DNA of 64,000 nucleotides from Xestospongia bergquistia (lineage: Eukaryota; Porifera; Demospongiae; Haplosclerida; Petrosiidae), in contig OZ014411.1 in the NCBI GenBank assembly GCA_963965975.1, positions 808,501-872,500 of the forward strand, given 5' to 3'. The translations under genes and the position numbers were made by a program. Positions 1 to 12,349 of this stretch are shown piece by piece; position 1 is the first letter of the stretch; every line of letters begins with the position of its first letter. The notes below the pieces were generated by a model. That model was not told the origin of the DNA. It saw only the letters and a list, made by a program, of their open reading frames with translations, and did no database searches.

Positions 1-44
1 GAGAATCACTCACCAACCAAGCCAATATCAACATTGCTAATGAG
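1..44 (+). CDS. ankyrin exon, 3' end only (left-arm gene)
   Basis: The window opens inside an exon. Read from base 3 it encodes ESLTNQANINIANE and is followed by a GTATAC donor. The same peptide, with one change (TKQAN), ends the 93-bp exon at 61399-61491 on the - strand, and that exon uses the same unusual GTATAC donor. This shows the left-arm gene continues beyond the left edge of the window and that the two arms are copies. The peptide is the end of an ankyrin-like repeat near the start of the array. Confidence 0.75.
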
Positions 45-1706
45 GTATACTCTAAGTTATTATACCTATAATTTACAGTAAAAGTTGTAAAAATCCAGCA
101 AATTAAATTGTCATATTGTAGTTTCATGAGAGGAATCTTAGTATGCTCTGCCCACATATGCAGTCCTTCTGTGCTAGTTCTATATGTCCCCTGATCCATC
201 CTCTATAAAGAGTTGGCAATGCCAGACTTCACTTGCACACATTAATTTCACACATCATTAATTTGTGTTTCACAATACATAGTGTAGTCTTTGTGATTCA
301 TATTATTATGTTGAGGTACAAGGCATAGAAGGACAATACAAATATGCAACGTCACTCAAAGCAATGCAGACCATCACATACAGTTTTATCTACTGTGTCA
401 GTGACATTTTGTCAGATGTCAAAGTTAAATAACATTTAGTCAAAATGGAGAGGTCAAAAGAAACTTTGATGTGTCCATTCATTCATTTCTAAACTCCCCT
501 TAAAATTAGCTTGTGAAAAAGGAAAAGGAGAATAAATATAGGGCAAAGACAGATTATTTTTAAAAAACATGCGAGTAAAAAAACTTACCTTTTGTACAAA
601 GTGAAAGATAGGATTGCCAAATCCAACTCTCACCAGCAAATCTGCCCACAACACCTTGTGGCTTGACCAATAAGATAAACAACTAGGTATTTTTAGACTT
701 CTATTAAACAGAACAACTACCACGAATAGAAAATGCAACAAAACTTAAAATTGTAATATAAGCCGTTAGTTGGTTAAAAGAAATTACATTCCACAAAGTC
801 CTTAACAGCCATTTTTGCATAGCACAGATGAAGTGTTAATAAAATTAGCAAGACTAACCACTTTGTTTACACCTATATAGTACTCAGTACTAATATTTAT
901 CGATACTGTAAGATATGTTGGGTGATTTGATACTCCAGATTGAGATATTACTTAGTAGACATCTCTAATATGACATAGTTATACTTTAATAGAAGACTTA
1001 CTTGTTTGTTGACATTAGAGCAATTTTTTATATCTAGAATAATGGGATGAAATGATATTATAGACTAGATAATTAAGATTATTTGTTAAAACAATTATTT
1101 ATATGATAAATTAGTGTACCAAGATATTTTACTGTAGTATTGGCTAATATATTGTAGTGTATCTATTTATTGAATATATCTTTGCATCAGGAAGTGTTCT
1201 AGTAGTAAATAGCTACACTAGGATGAAAATACTTGAAAGACAATTTGAATGACAAGTTATACTAAAGTAATGACAGATTTGATACTCTGATTGTTGAATG
1301 ATTCATATCTTCTCCCGGTAAAAAGGTATCAGTACTTTAGTTGTTTTGTGTTAAAATATCTCATATACTAACTAGTCATAACGTAAATACTGTTAATGTA
1401 CTTGTACTTTTTATACAATACCCCATGTTCCTTAAAACTATCACTTAATGGTTGATATTTAAAGTTAATGGTTAGTTTTGTATTAACCATATCGATAAAT
1501 ATATTAGATAGACATAATACATAATGATGTAACACTTATTACAGTATTAGTTGTAGTATATGTCTGTAGTTATATTGAGCGTCTTCCTAATTTAACAATC
1601 CACAGTACATTTAGGAACAATGGTAACTATTTCTAATTACATGTACATAAACAACAGTACACTGTACATTTACATCTGTTCATTCTCTTTATGTACATTT
1701 TATTAG
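45..1706 (+). other. intron, left-arm gene
   Basis: AT-rich intron between two ankyrin exons. I see no coding exon and no recognisable mobile element; short open frames here have no family resemblance. Confidence 0.6.
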
Positions 1707-1805
1707 GATGGAAAGACTGCACTCTATGTAGCTTCTGAGAATAACCATACAGATATTGCACTTCTTCTGATTGAGAATGACTGTTCTGTTGATATTAAGA
1801 ATAAT
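1707..1805 (+). CDS. ankyrin repeat exon (33 residues)
   Basis: A 99-bp phase-0 exon coding exactly one ankyrin repeat, beginning DGKTALYVASENNHTDIALL and ending VDIKNN. It is bounded by TTATTAG and GTGAGT. The TALYVAS helix-turn and the DIALLLIE second helix are typical of the family, which mediates protein contacts. It is the same subtype (ENNHTDI) that is amplified in the right-arm gene (57560-59555) and present as a lone exon at 17754-17852. The frame is intact and continues into the exon at 3006. Confidence 0.85.
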
Positions 1806-3005
1806 GTGAGTTCATATAGGTTGTAGGGCAAACCACTCCTCTTTATCATCAAACTGATGGGTATATGAATGTCAGTAAGCAAACTACTGACCTATTGAAA
1901 TATGTGGAATGTAGGACAGTAGTCTTGCTATAAACTACCATATCTAATTATAGTCTTATATTTTTGTCTTGATTTTCCTGTGGCAAGAAATGTAGCAAGA
2001 ATGATGTCCAAGTCCTGTTTATTGTCAAGTCTAGCAGCAGTAACTCAGTTTTCTTTAGTTTCTTATTTCACCCACTCTCATTTTCCCTAATTTAATTTTA
2101 CCTACTAATATTTCTTTTAGATCATTTTGCTTACTCATGTTGAACTTGTTGGAAATTTTGCTAATAATTAATTAAATCTGTCTGTAAATAAGTATGAGAA
2201 GATAAACCTTATACATATCTTTCTGTTGTAAAGTTCTCCTTTAATTTGTTGATCATTTGATCTCTAAAGGCTTTCCTGGATCCTTGTGATGTGCAGCTCC
2301 AGCAGAAAGATGTGAAAGGGACACTGCCATAGAGGGCTGCTTTTTCTTGAAAATTTTAAAAAACTCAATATAATTGGGTGAGCTTTTTCTACCACTTTCT
2401 TTAGTTGGTTGTTCCAGCCTTTGACACGACTGTTTGTTCTTATAGTGCTTGTCTCAGAGACATTCCACACAGAATATACTTATTGCCACCTAGTCAGGCT
2501 TCTTCAAAATAAGACACAAACTCTTCTGTTCTGTGTCACAGAGAATTTGGCTTCTCTGGTTTGAGGTACCCCCTTGCAAAGTAAACTAAAAGAAAGAAAT
2601 AACTATACCCCCATGTAATATATATTAGTGATTCTGGCACTGTCATGCCATAAGTGGTCTCCTTGGACAATTTTCAGCATAACATATGGCCCCTGCACCA
2701 TGTGTGGGTAATACAATACATCTTTCTCCTTTTGACACGGTAGCATGAGAACAAGACAAGCTCAGCCAATCAATTTGTCAATGTACAAGGACTAGCTTCT
2801 TTAAATTCCAGAACCTTGTATAATGAAACCTAATAGGTGATACTTTTGATACTTGAAATGGAATCTTTACATAGTTGTCTTCTTTCTATATGCCTTTGTA
2901 TTATTAAAATATTGAGAGTCTGTAAGATATTTACAGTTGAAATGACTTAAATAACTTAATACACTATGAAATAAAATATCTTAATACTCGTCTTTATATT
3001 TTTAG
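1806..3005 (+). other. intron, left-arm gene
   Basis: About 1.2 kb of AT-rich intron between ankyrin exons. Nothing coding or mobile is recognised. Confidence 0.6.
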
Positions 3006-3104
3006 GATGATGAAACTGCCCTACACTGTGCTTCCTACAATAACAATGTTGACCTTATGAAGGCAATTATGGATTGTGCTGTTCAGATTGATATTAAGAA
3101 TAAG
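3006..3104 (+). CDS. ankyrin repeat exon (33 residues)
   Basis: A 99-bp phase-0 exon beginning DDETALHCASYNNNVDLMKA and ending IDIKNK, bounded by TTTTTAG and GTGAGT. Its right-arm counterpart is 52567-52665, which starts DYDTALHCAAYNNNVDLISA. In both arms it is the last separate ankyrin exon before the ankyrin-ROC-COR exon. The single-repeat, single-exon phase-0 layout means repeats can be added or lost without a frameshift. Confidence 0.85.
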
Positions 3105-5369
3105 GTGAGTATAGTTAAAATTTCAACTAAGTTCAAAGCCATCCTTTGTACAAGATGGTATTTCTGACAGTCCTAAGATTGTTTTAGACTATGTGATACA
3201 TGTATATATATGTGTGTGTCCACTTTTGTCATTTATTTGTTTTAAATGAAAACAAGTCACTTGTAGTAGTAACTGCTGATGTACATGGTAGCTTATGAAT
3301 TTAAATAACTGCTGCTGTGAAATTTCTAATATGGTTTAACTGATCAAGTTTCAAAACTAGTTAAAAATCTCTGAAAGTAGAGAATCGTCATTGAGCACAC
3401 CATAACTTCCTTGAATTCTTTATTTTCTGAGCTGAAGAATATATGGATATACTTTGTTTCTTTAAATAATTTGATAACCAAATGTTTTTTTTATAGTAGG
3501 TGTTCCTTTAACTTCAATCTAAACAGTTAACTGAGACATCACTAACACTTTTAATTTAATAGTAAAATATGATGACAGGTTTAGAAATGCTTGTAAGTTT
3601 CTAGGTGCACACACATCACACATTTTTTCCAGTCAGGGATTTATTCATGTAACTACTCTTGATATTTTATTTCTGATAGGCATTTTTTAAAAGTATGGTT
3701 TTAGTCAAGGAACATTTGCAATCTTTTTTTCTATACTCATACCAGAGATCCAGTAGATAGTAAACAGAATGGCAATAACTTAGCTTATCTATATGAATGG
3801 ATTTTAATAAAATGGGATTTAGTACTATGCCACAACGTCATTACCCTATGATTGCTAATATAAGCGACTCTCCACAATTGGAGTCCCTGTGATCAATTTC
3901 CATGTTGAATGCTCTAATATTAGGCTTCCGTTTGCTTTGCAATTAATTTTACTTATTTTTGATTAACTAGAACAAAGTGGGCTGAACGTTCAACACATGT
4001 TTGTATTATTACAATTGAATTTAGTTTCTTCTTACTTAGTTTAAACTGGTAATAGAAATTTGTTGCTGATTCAAAGGTTATAAGGATGGTTTGTACTGTC
4101 ATGAAACTTCAGAGTTTAGAAAAAATATGATAGGTTAGAATCAGGTTATATGATAGGTTATATACATATAGGCAAAAGAATATAAGTACAATCATAAAGA
4201 GTATTTATGAGCTCCTGAAACATACAATGTACTCTTCATTAATTACTTTTTAGTTTACATCAATTGTGTTGTCACGTGTCATAGGAAATCAGAAATATAT
4301 GGACAAATTATCCAAAGTTCATTTGATCTAGCATTCTCAAATTTGCTCTGCATGTTAACAATCGTAGATACTACAGAGCGGTGACTCAGTTTTAAACATT
4401 TTATATGCTCTATCTAGGTAGCCATTAAACAATTTATAAGGGTAGTAACCAAAGTCATTCTTAGATCTATAGGTAATATGCACTTTTTTACTTCAAATAT
4501 TCATGAAGCAAATCAAGTGACTGACACTTTATCTGGGTTTTTTATGCTAATTATTGATCCAATTAGATAACTACAAGTTAAATATCTAACTACAGTTTAG
4601 AAAAAAGTTTAGACTGCTTGATTGACATTATTTCTTGGACAACTTGACAATTTCTTTGGAATATGCCTGATGTCTAAATGTTATTTTATCACAGATTGCA
4701 CTTAAGCTAGTATGAATTATTATGTTGATGTTACCAATTTGCGTTAATAGTCTTTTATGTTGTCTCTTAACTTGCATATCATAGTTTTGTAAGCTATATC
4801 ATCACAAGACATTTTGGGTATTACAAAAAGGCTATAGCTGAAATTACTAAAGACTATATAAATAATTTTAAATGTTCTATGATTAACACAAGCATATTTG
4901 TTGATAATATGTACAATTCTCTGATAAAGAAATGTGTATAAATTGCTTTATCATATCTTAAAATTAAACTGACATTAAAATATTCAGTAGACTAATATCA
5001 ATTGTTCTTGAAACCTACACATTGTTACATTTCTTGAATATGTCATTCTTAAGACATTTTTATTGATCTTTAAGAAATACGTCATCTGTTTAAAAATGTC
5101 ATTACAAGCGATTTGGTGCTTAGACAGCTTTTTATTAATTACTACATCAATTAAATAACATGAAGAATGATTTGTAGAATATGGCTTATCTTTTTCTACC
5201 TATATCCAACTAGGCCTTACATTTTACATTTTCCTTGATACAACTAGGCCATGTGTTTTAAAGTGAATACATGTAATTGTAATGACATTTTCTAATTGTA
5301 TTAGTATTAATCTTTTAAATGTAAAATCAATAATACCGTACAATCTTAATGCCATTCTTTCTCTCTTAG
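3105..5369 (+). other. intron, left-arm gene
   Basis: A 2.3-kb intron. A stretch near 4390-4430 (TCTATCTAGGTAGCCATT) reappears reversed near 51730-51750 in the matching right-arm intron, so introns as well as exons were duplicated. This argues for a segmental DNA duplication and against retrocopying. No exon or mobile element seen. Confidence 0.6.
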
Positions 5370-7430
5370 AGTGGAAACACACCACTTCATGATGCTTGTT
5401 CTTCAGGTTCAGTTGATGCAATCAAGTTTCTCATATCATCTGGACGAGTGGATCCAATGTCCAAGAATAACAGAGAACAAGTACCTATGGAACTCATTCC
5501 TGAACATCACGAGAATCGATTTGAGATTTTAAAAATATTTGAGCCATTTCAGCAAAGCCAAGCTGACTTCCCTGTAGAATCCTATGGTAAAGTATTTATG
5601 TGTGGCAACACTACTGCAGGGAAAAGTTCTCTTACTGCTGTCATCATGGAACGAGCTAAGAAACCACCTGATCACAAATTTGATACATCTGAATGTGTCA
5701 CCGTTGAACCACTAACAGCTGGTATTAATCCGCATACCTTTACAAGCCATGAAATAGGGAACGTCGTCCTCTATGATCTCGCTGGTCATAAGGAATATTA
5801 CAGTAGTCATGCTGCTGTCCTGGAAAATCTAATGCTTAGCTCACCTGCCGTGTTTTTGGTTCTTTCCAAGCTAATTAATGACAGAATTACTATGAGAAAG
5901 GAGTTATACTACTGGTTTAACTTCATTGAAAACATCAGCAAAGGAATGAAGAGTTCAAAAAGATCACAAATTATTGTCATTGGAAGTCGACTAGATGAAC
6001 TAACTACTAGCTTGGATCCAATATCTGAATTGGTTGATGAAGTTGCTAAGAAAGCAATCTATACACAGGAATTCCATGGGTTTGTACCAATGGAATGCCA
6101 TCGTCCTGGAGGGAAAGGAGTCAAAGAGTTTATAATTACATTGTCAAAGAGCTGCAAAGCTATTCTCGATCGATCTGACAAAATTAGTTTTTATTGCCAC
6201 GTCCAATATTCCTTCCTGCAGTTTCTTCATAGAGTAGCCATTAGTTTAGAAGAGCTATGTGCTTTATTAAAAGAGCGTAATGATCCTTCTCTTCCATCTG
6301 AAATGTCAGTGTTACTTGAATTCCTGACCACTTTAAGTGACAAGGGTCTCATTTTATTCCTCAGAAATAATGTAGGTCAAAGTTGGATAGTTATTAACAA
6401 AGCAGCTCTACTCTCAGAAATCAATGGTGTCCTCTTTGCTCCAGCAGCAATTGAGCGTGTATATCGAGATATGGCTAGTAATACTGGTATTGTACCTCTA
6501 TCAGCTCTCAAAGAAGCATTTCCTCATCATAATACTGATATGTTAGTTGGTTTTCTTAAAAGTCTACAGTTTTGCCACATGATTGAATCAAGCACACTTG
6601 GTAATCTTGAAACTAACATATCAGCATCAATACCTCTGCCTTTAAATGATCTTCTATTTTTTCCAGCACTCGTCAGTGCTGAACCTCCCACTGATATCAA
6701 AATAGAAGATGGGTTAGGATGGTGTCTGTGGTGTCCTAATCCTAATGAATTCCTTTCAACACGATTTCTTCATGTTCTTCTCCTTTGCCTGGCCTATGTT
6801 TACTGCCTCTGTCCTCGAAGTAAACCTGGTATAATTAATGAAACTAACCCTGCCATACAAAAGTTAGCTCGTCATTGTACAGTATGGACTAATGGTATAT
6901 ATTGGAAGAACAAGTTTGAGGTTGTTGTTGAAGTAACTGAACACAATCGTTGTGTCACAGTACTTACATCAAACAAAGAAATGGAGGAAAGTCATGAAGT
7001 TTTTAACTCAGTCATTAACAAAGTTCTGAGTCTTAAGAACCAGTTTTGTTCATGTACAAGTGATGAATATATGATTGCACCAGATCAGGTATCTAATGCT
7101 CGTACTCTTGAGGTCTGTAAACGCATACTTTATTCAATGGAAGATGTTGCTGTCTCGGTTTTTACTAAAGTCAAAGTTTTAGGCACAGATGACGTTGCAC
7201 GTGATATCAAAGAGATTGTAGGAAGTGAAGATCCCTTTCTCAACATAGCTCCTTTAATAACAAAATCACTGTTCAACACAAGTGATGCTGAGTTACCAGT
7301 TCAAGATGATTATCTTCAACACATTCAAGATGTCTGTGGCGATACATTTTTATCGTCTGTTGAATGTACTCACAAGTCTATAAAGGAGCACTGTAGCAGT
7401 TTGAGTGTCTTTGCTGGACGTAATCCTTTG
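5370..7430 (+). CDS. ankyrin + ROC GTPase + COR exon of DAPK1-like gene (left arm)
   Basis: A 2,061-bp exon, 687 codons, phase 0 at both ends, running from an AG acceptor to a GTAAAT donor after CCT-TTG. It starts with an ankyrin repeat (SGNTPLHDACSSGSVDAIKF), then runs straight into a Ras-like ROC domain. The P-loop GNTTAGKSS is at 5604-5630, the G3 motif DLAGH at 5775-5789, and a G4-like GSRLD at 5982-5996. From about 6180 to 6700 the helical FYCHVQYSF...ISLEELC region and the winged-helix-like stretch around GLILFLRN fit a COR module. The remainder resembles no further domain I can name. ROCO proteins are GTP-dependent scaffolds; with ankyrin repeats before and a Death domain after, DAPK1 is the closest architecture. 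The - strand copy has the same exon length and roughly nine in ten identical residues by eye. The ATG at 5448 is internal, not a real start. Confidence 0.88.
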
Positions 7431-7538
7431 GTAAATGAATGTAGTATTACTTATTTATATTTAGTGCACATGTAACAATGTATATTTAGTGTAATTTTGA
7501 GCATTATCTTATTGTACTGGTCTATCTACATTATACAG

Positions 7539-8098
7539 GATCTTACCTCAACTCAATTAACTGAACATGACATTAAGCGTGCCTCTAAGTCATTTCTTAA
7601 GAAGACATACCAAAGTTAGTCTTTTTTGGTCATACATTATTTTATAGCATATTATCTGATAGAGTCTGAGAAAACAAGTGTAACTAGTACCTCAACGAAC
7701 TCTATATTTTCAGGTAATAATTTCTCTAGAGCAATTTTATTGTTAAGACACATTTTATTTATAAAGGAACAACACCAGACACTACTGATTCATCATATCC
7801 TACTACAACAGTAGAGAGTATGTTGGGTAAGACCTACATTATTACTATTAGAATATGTAGCAAATAACTAACATTTTTTAAAATATTTACATATATTGCC
7901 ATATTTTTCATAGTAGCTTGTTCTGTTCTGTACTTTTTAGGTACTAATGAATCAGGAGCAACTGCTAGCACAAGTACTTATTCAAGTAATTTATTAACCA
8001 TTATTATAACTTATATTCTCTTTTCTCATATAATCAAGGAATATCAAATGAGTATACCGATTCACCGTATCTTAATACACCACTAATAAATGTGTCGG
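7539..8098 (+). CDS. Ser/Thr-rich linker mini-exons (left arm)
   Basis: Five small exons join the COR exon to the Death exon: 7539-7614 (DLTSTQLTEHDIKRASKSFL...), 7663-7713, 7767-7826, 7941-7985 and 8039-8098. Introns between them are as short as 48-53 bp. All junctions are phase 1 and the sum with the Death exon is 618 bp, exactly in frame. Exons 7663/7767 and 7941/8039 are two versions of the same pair; the right-arm gene has only one pair. The peptide is rich in Ser, Thr, Asn and acidic residues with no convincing membrane helix, so a flexible spacer is likely. The exact mini-exon borders are inferred from GT/AG sites and phase. Confidence 0.6.
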
Positions 8099-8199
8099 GT
8101 AAGATTACTGAAAATTAATGACTTGTTTTTGTTTGTAGGTTTATTGTTATAGTATAAGACTTTTTAAAATTTAATTTTAACGCTGTGTCTCTGTTGTAG

Positions 8200-8525
8200 A
8201 TATTAACCAGATTCTTTCTAAAGTTCCTACAAAGAAAGATGTTCTAACTTTACTAATCCCTATTAAAGACAAATGGTACATCATTGGGGATTCACTTGAA
8301 GTTAACACTGGAGAATTGAATAGCTTAAAGACAAGCAATAACACAGCAGAGATGAACCTGTCAATTGTGATCAATAAATGGCTAGAGGAAAAATCAAATG
8401 AAGCCACATGGGAGGTGTTATTAGAGGAAGTGGAAGGTCCAATTGTTAACAATCGACAAATTGGTGATGATATTCGTACATTTCTAAAAAAACCTAAAGT
8501 GTATGCCAAATATTTCAATCAGTAA
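8200..8525 (+). CDS. Death-domain terminal exon (left arm)
   Basis: The last exon, from a TTGTAG acceptor to TAA at 8523-8525. It begins D-INQILSKVPTKKDVLTLL and carries a classical six-helix Death fold pattern: KWYIIGDSL (helix 1-2), LKTSNN, INKWLEEK (helix 4), ATWEVLLEEVE (helix 5) and IGDDIRTFL (helix 6). Death domains assemble by homotypic contact in apoptosis and innate-immune signalling. The position at the C-terminus behind ROC-COR matches DAPK1. The right-arm copy at 48431-48756 has the same length and ends ...VYTKYVKQ instead of ...VYAKYFNQ. Homology with the right arm continues about 100 bp past the stop. Confidence 0.85.
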
Positions 8526-8635
8526 TCTTTTGTTATATTTTTATATTATGTCGTTATCTCCTTCCTATATGACTTTTATACTAAATATATTATTTACGTG
8601 TGAGAAATTGAGTTTTTTTGCCAACTGAAACTATA
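8526..8635 (+). other. 3' flank shared by both arms; inner edge of inverted duplication
   Basis: About 100 bp after the stop, including TTATCTCCTTCC and TACTAAATATATTAT, matches the reverse complement of about 48340-48430. Beyond about 8635 the similarity stops, so this marks the inner breakpoint of the inverted duplication. No clear AATAAA signal is seen. Confidence 0.55.
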
Positions 8636-8728
8636 GTATCCTTTTCATTATATGTTATAATTTAGATACTTCCTCCAATTTCATATATTTCTAGTTATGC
8701 ACTTATCTTTGTGTGTTACCATTAACTA

Positions 8729-9960
8729 TTGCATAATATTATTGTTAATCAAGATACTCAAGGATGCTGTCTTATTGTTTATCAGAACTGTCCCTTTGAT
8801 TATTGTAATGACAACACCATTTTTTTAAAAGTCACATTACCTAATACACAGTGTCTTTATAATCAATCTGGACTACTCTGTGGACAATGTGCTGACAGAC
8901 TCAGTCTCATGTTGGGTTCCATTCAATGTGGACAATGTACTATTGACTACTTAGGTTTCATTGTTCTATTTGCCCTTGTTGGTATAGCATTCATTGCTTT
9001 CCTTATTATTTTAAACATGACTGTGTCTGTGGGTACAATCAATGAGCTTATATTCTATGCTAATTTTGTGAAAATATGTGAACCACTATTTTCCCCTAAC
9101 AACCCTATTCAAGTTCTTACTCTTTATGTTTTCCTGACTCAATTTAGGTTTGGGTATTGAGAAATGTTTCTCATGAACTTTTGCTGTAAAATCATGGCTA
9201 CAATTTATTTTTTTTAAGGTCCTTCATTATACCAATGTTCAATGTAGTGGAGAGAATGATGTTATGTTATTGAGGTGGTACATTGATGGTAATGTCCAAT
9301 ATCTGAGAGGATATTGTCATATACCATTGTTCTAGTTCTCACTGGCTGTATTCATTTTACTAATTGTTCCATACTCCTTTTACCTTCTCCCTATACTATT
9401 TGAAGGACATCTATCAAGGTTCATGTGCTACTGCCAAAAATTGTTAAAGTATACATGAAACCTTTCTTTGATGCATGTGAAGGGTCATATCAGGACAAAT
9501 GTCATTTTTGGTCTTGGCACTGGTTGTTTTTCTAGATACTGAAGCTACTGGATGTGTTAACATCCATTTTAATTGTTATCACATCAATGTACTTCTTTTT
9601 GAGAGGAATATATTAACATTTACCTTTGGCTTATCCAAAGATGTCCTTTATTCTAAATCTTATATTGTTGGCTTATATGAATGTATGAATATGTAGAACG
9701 TGTGAAAAGCTAAAGTCATGAGAAGTTTTAAGTGCTGTTATGGTTGTAGTATCATTAGTTGTATTCTTTTGTATCACCCTCTATCATTTCTGGAATTGTC
9801 TGTTAAAGTCTTTTTCCCAAAAATAATTATGAAAGTTAAGAGGACATTCAAGAAGCCTGCACAACTTTCAAATTCTGATGATGATGAAGTTCCTTTAATT
9901 AATTCTGAATCCCCTGTTGTTGTGTGTGAAACAAATTCAGTGTCAGCAGTGTCGGTGTAA
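8729..9960 (+). pseudogene. decayed sponge-type multipass receptor-like gene (NCPFDYC family)
   Basis: An open piece at 8729-9160 contains NCPFDYC, then TQCLYNQSGLLCGQC, IQCGQC and a membrane segment (IVLFALVGIAFIAFLIIL) followed by TVSVGTINELIFYANFV. I know this order from a large, mostly uncharacterised family in sponges and some other early animals. Homology continues in broken frames: GLGIEKCF at about 9147, WYIDGNVQYLRGYCHIPLF (9280-9335) and LAVFILLIVPYSFYLLPI (9340-9400), then a short loop and another hydrophobic segment, ending in an acidic tail (NSDDDEVPLINSESPV) with a stop at 9958-9960. Several stops and frameshifts separate the blocks, so the copy is dead. The N-terminal extracellular part is missing or unrecognisable. 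Confidence 0.6.
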
Positions 9961-10680
9961 ATGAAGCAAGAAACATTACTGTTTGATGATAATAACTAAT
10001 GTTGATTTTGACAACATTTGATGGTGTCATGTCATAAGTTACATCTTATATATATTATTAGTGTACTTAGAATACATGTCCTGGCTTTACAATTACTTTG
10101 TTCAATTTCTACAATGTTGTATTTAATATGTTATAGTTGGTTAACAAAGAGATCGTTTATTGACTATTATAACAAACTGTTAATGTTTACATACATGTAG
10201 AGACAGATCACTTGACAATTACAAATGCTAACATCCTAACTTACATTTAACAAGGCAAGTGCTTTACATAATTCATCTGAGTTTATTGAAAAAAGGAACA
10301 CATTCTATTTAAACATGGGCATTGATGCCGGAAGAACTAGCTACTCCAGGTGTCTTTAGGATCACTTGACAAATGACAGAAACATCAATACAATTGTTAT
10401 AACATTAGGTGAATAGTGGAGACCACCAGTTGTGTTGATCTGAGTGAGCAGATTGTCCTACTCTTAATATGAGAGAGATAAATGTCACACATTATCCTTG
10501 GAACTATGTATACTGTTACTTGTGGTAGTTGTTGCCATAGGAGACACCATTGGTATATTAGAGAGTCCACCCAATGATCAAATTGAGAGGAGGTAATTGT
10601 GCTATATCAATGTATAGATGTGATATATACCTGTTGTCTATTAGTTCCAATGTTCCAGACAATCATTGTCATCCCATGTA
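9961..10680. other. no gene recognised
   Basis: About 700 bp following the receptor-like pseudogene. Short open frames exist but none resembles a known family. Confidence 0.4.
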
Positions 10681-10684
10681 ATGT

Positions 10685-12055
10685 AAGATTAATATGACAT
10701 TTTATGATACTCGAGGTCATGATATTGAGGATGTAGATGTCTACTGTGTTATTGATGGAGAGGATAGTTTAAGTTGACTGCATAATACGTTATCAGGTTC
10801 TAATTTGTTAATGATAATCTGATGGGTAGTACTAGTGTAGGCACAGTGTTTCCTAAACTATTGTGGTGTAAGTGTTTTTGCTATCAATACTAATAGTACT
10901 GATACGAGGAAGTTTTAACCATCAATATCTGATATCAACTATCTTATGTTCTGGTCAGGTTACTCCTTTACCTTGTGAAAATATTACAGATCTAGTTCAA
11001 TGTGCCTACCATTAATAAACTGACAAGTCTATTGTATGAACTGAGAGTTTCTCTTTTATGAACTATATTAGTATTACTATAGTACCCCTTACTATTTTAT
11101 TAACCAATGTAGAGTCATTATTACTTATTACAACCTTTACAAAACAAATATGATACTGCTAAAGTTACCATGACAATTGGAGAAATCACTGTCCAACCAA
11201 TTCAGTCTCCTTTGTATGTACAATTAATTAATGAAATTATTATGTATACTGCAGTATTTACTCCTCCTATTATGAGAATATACCCAGTATCAGTTACATC
11301 CACCATAACAAGTGCCCAGGTAACAGTTACTGGATGTAGTATTAACTTACATCTACTATTGTAGTTCATTATTGTTATTGTTGTTTGTTTATTGTAACTA
11401 GTACTATGTAATGTAGTTGTTGTTATCTTAATTGTTGTAATATTCTTGATATATAAAGACTGCACTATGTAGTAGTAATTATTACCATTATGTGTAGAGT
11501 ATAATATACTAGTTGCAGTAGATGGTGTTATGAAAATTGGAATATGCTGAGGAACAACTTATAATATAAATCCTACTTTACGTTTTCACTAGAGTTAAGG
11601 GAAGTCAAATACCTTAACAATTTAATAACAATGTCACTGGGACAGATGCTGATTGTAACAATTCCAGGGTCACCTGAGAATTATTTGGAGTCATGACAGC
11701 ACAATCCAGATCACATTGTTAACATTTAGTAATCCACTGGATATGTCATTGCTGGAATGTCCTAAAGGAAATGTTGTGATGGCAAGTTTCACACTAATTA
11801 TTTGTTACTTTAGAAAGATATTGACTTAAGCACTATTATATTCATCATAAATTATAATGTTAAACTCTACTTATTGTGTAGCAGACCTACTTCTATTATA
11901 AACTGGTAATTACTCTTGATAGTACTAATCCTAATATATCAATCTACTAATAAATGACCTTCCAATTTGTGTCTATTTCCCATCTGGTAACTACAGTATA
12001 ATGGCATCATATAAAGAGGGTAACTCAACAGAATATTTCACACTAGATGCATAAT
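10685..12055 (+). pseudogene. relics of an extracellular-type protein gene
   Basis: Several short + strand stretches read like secreted or receptor ectodomain sequence but in different frames with stops between: MTFYDTRGHDIEDVDVYCVI near 10690-10760, ENITDLVQCAYH near 10977, VTMTIGEITVQPIQSP followed by VYPVS-like strands at 11165-11340, and CVYFPSGNYSIMASYKEGNS then TEYFTLDA at 11970-12051. The strand-rich, N-glycosylation-rich pattern would suit Ig-like or fibronectin-III-like domains, but I cannot name the fold. It could be the missing ectodomain of a gene like the neighbour at 8729, or part of another gene. No intact frame survives. Confidence 0.3.
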
Positions 12056-12349
12056 GTAAGTAATAAATAATTATGTCATGATATTATTTTAATGCAATAA
12101 AACTGTATTTATTATAGATGTCCTGACAGTATTGTACAGTTCATGTTATCACTAATAATGATATCTTTATTCTAATATTTGTGATTTTTTTAAAAATATT
12201 TCACCTCAGTTTTAATCACAGTTAAATCTATTCAATTGATAACAATAGCAAAGTCATCTGTTATCACCAAATATGGAGCAAATTCTGTTTTAAAGGCATT
12301 CTTTAATGATTTGAGGGTCATCAAAGATGCAACACTTCATTGTCTTTCT

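Noticed and set aside
454..741. 95-codon - strand open frame
   Set aside because: No recognisable motif, no splice or homology support, and it lies in an intron of the left-arm gene.
5448..5450. ATG at 5448 as the gene start
   Set aside because: The frame is open upstream through an ankyrin repeat to a good splice acceptor, and the right-arm copy lacks the Asp-Pro-Met context, so this is an internal Met.
7990..8040. Transmembrane helix between COR and Death (LLTIIITYILFSHII)
   Set aside because: It falls in a 53-bp GT..AG intron by phase; reading through reaches a stop before the Death exon.
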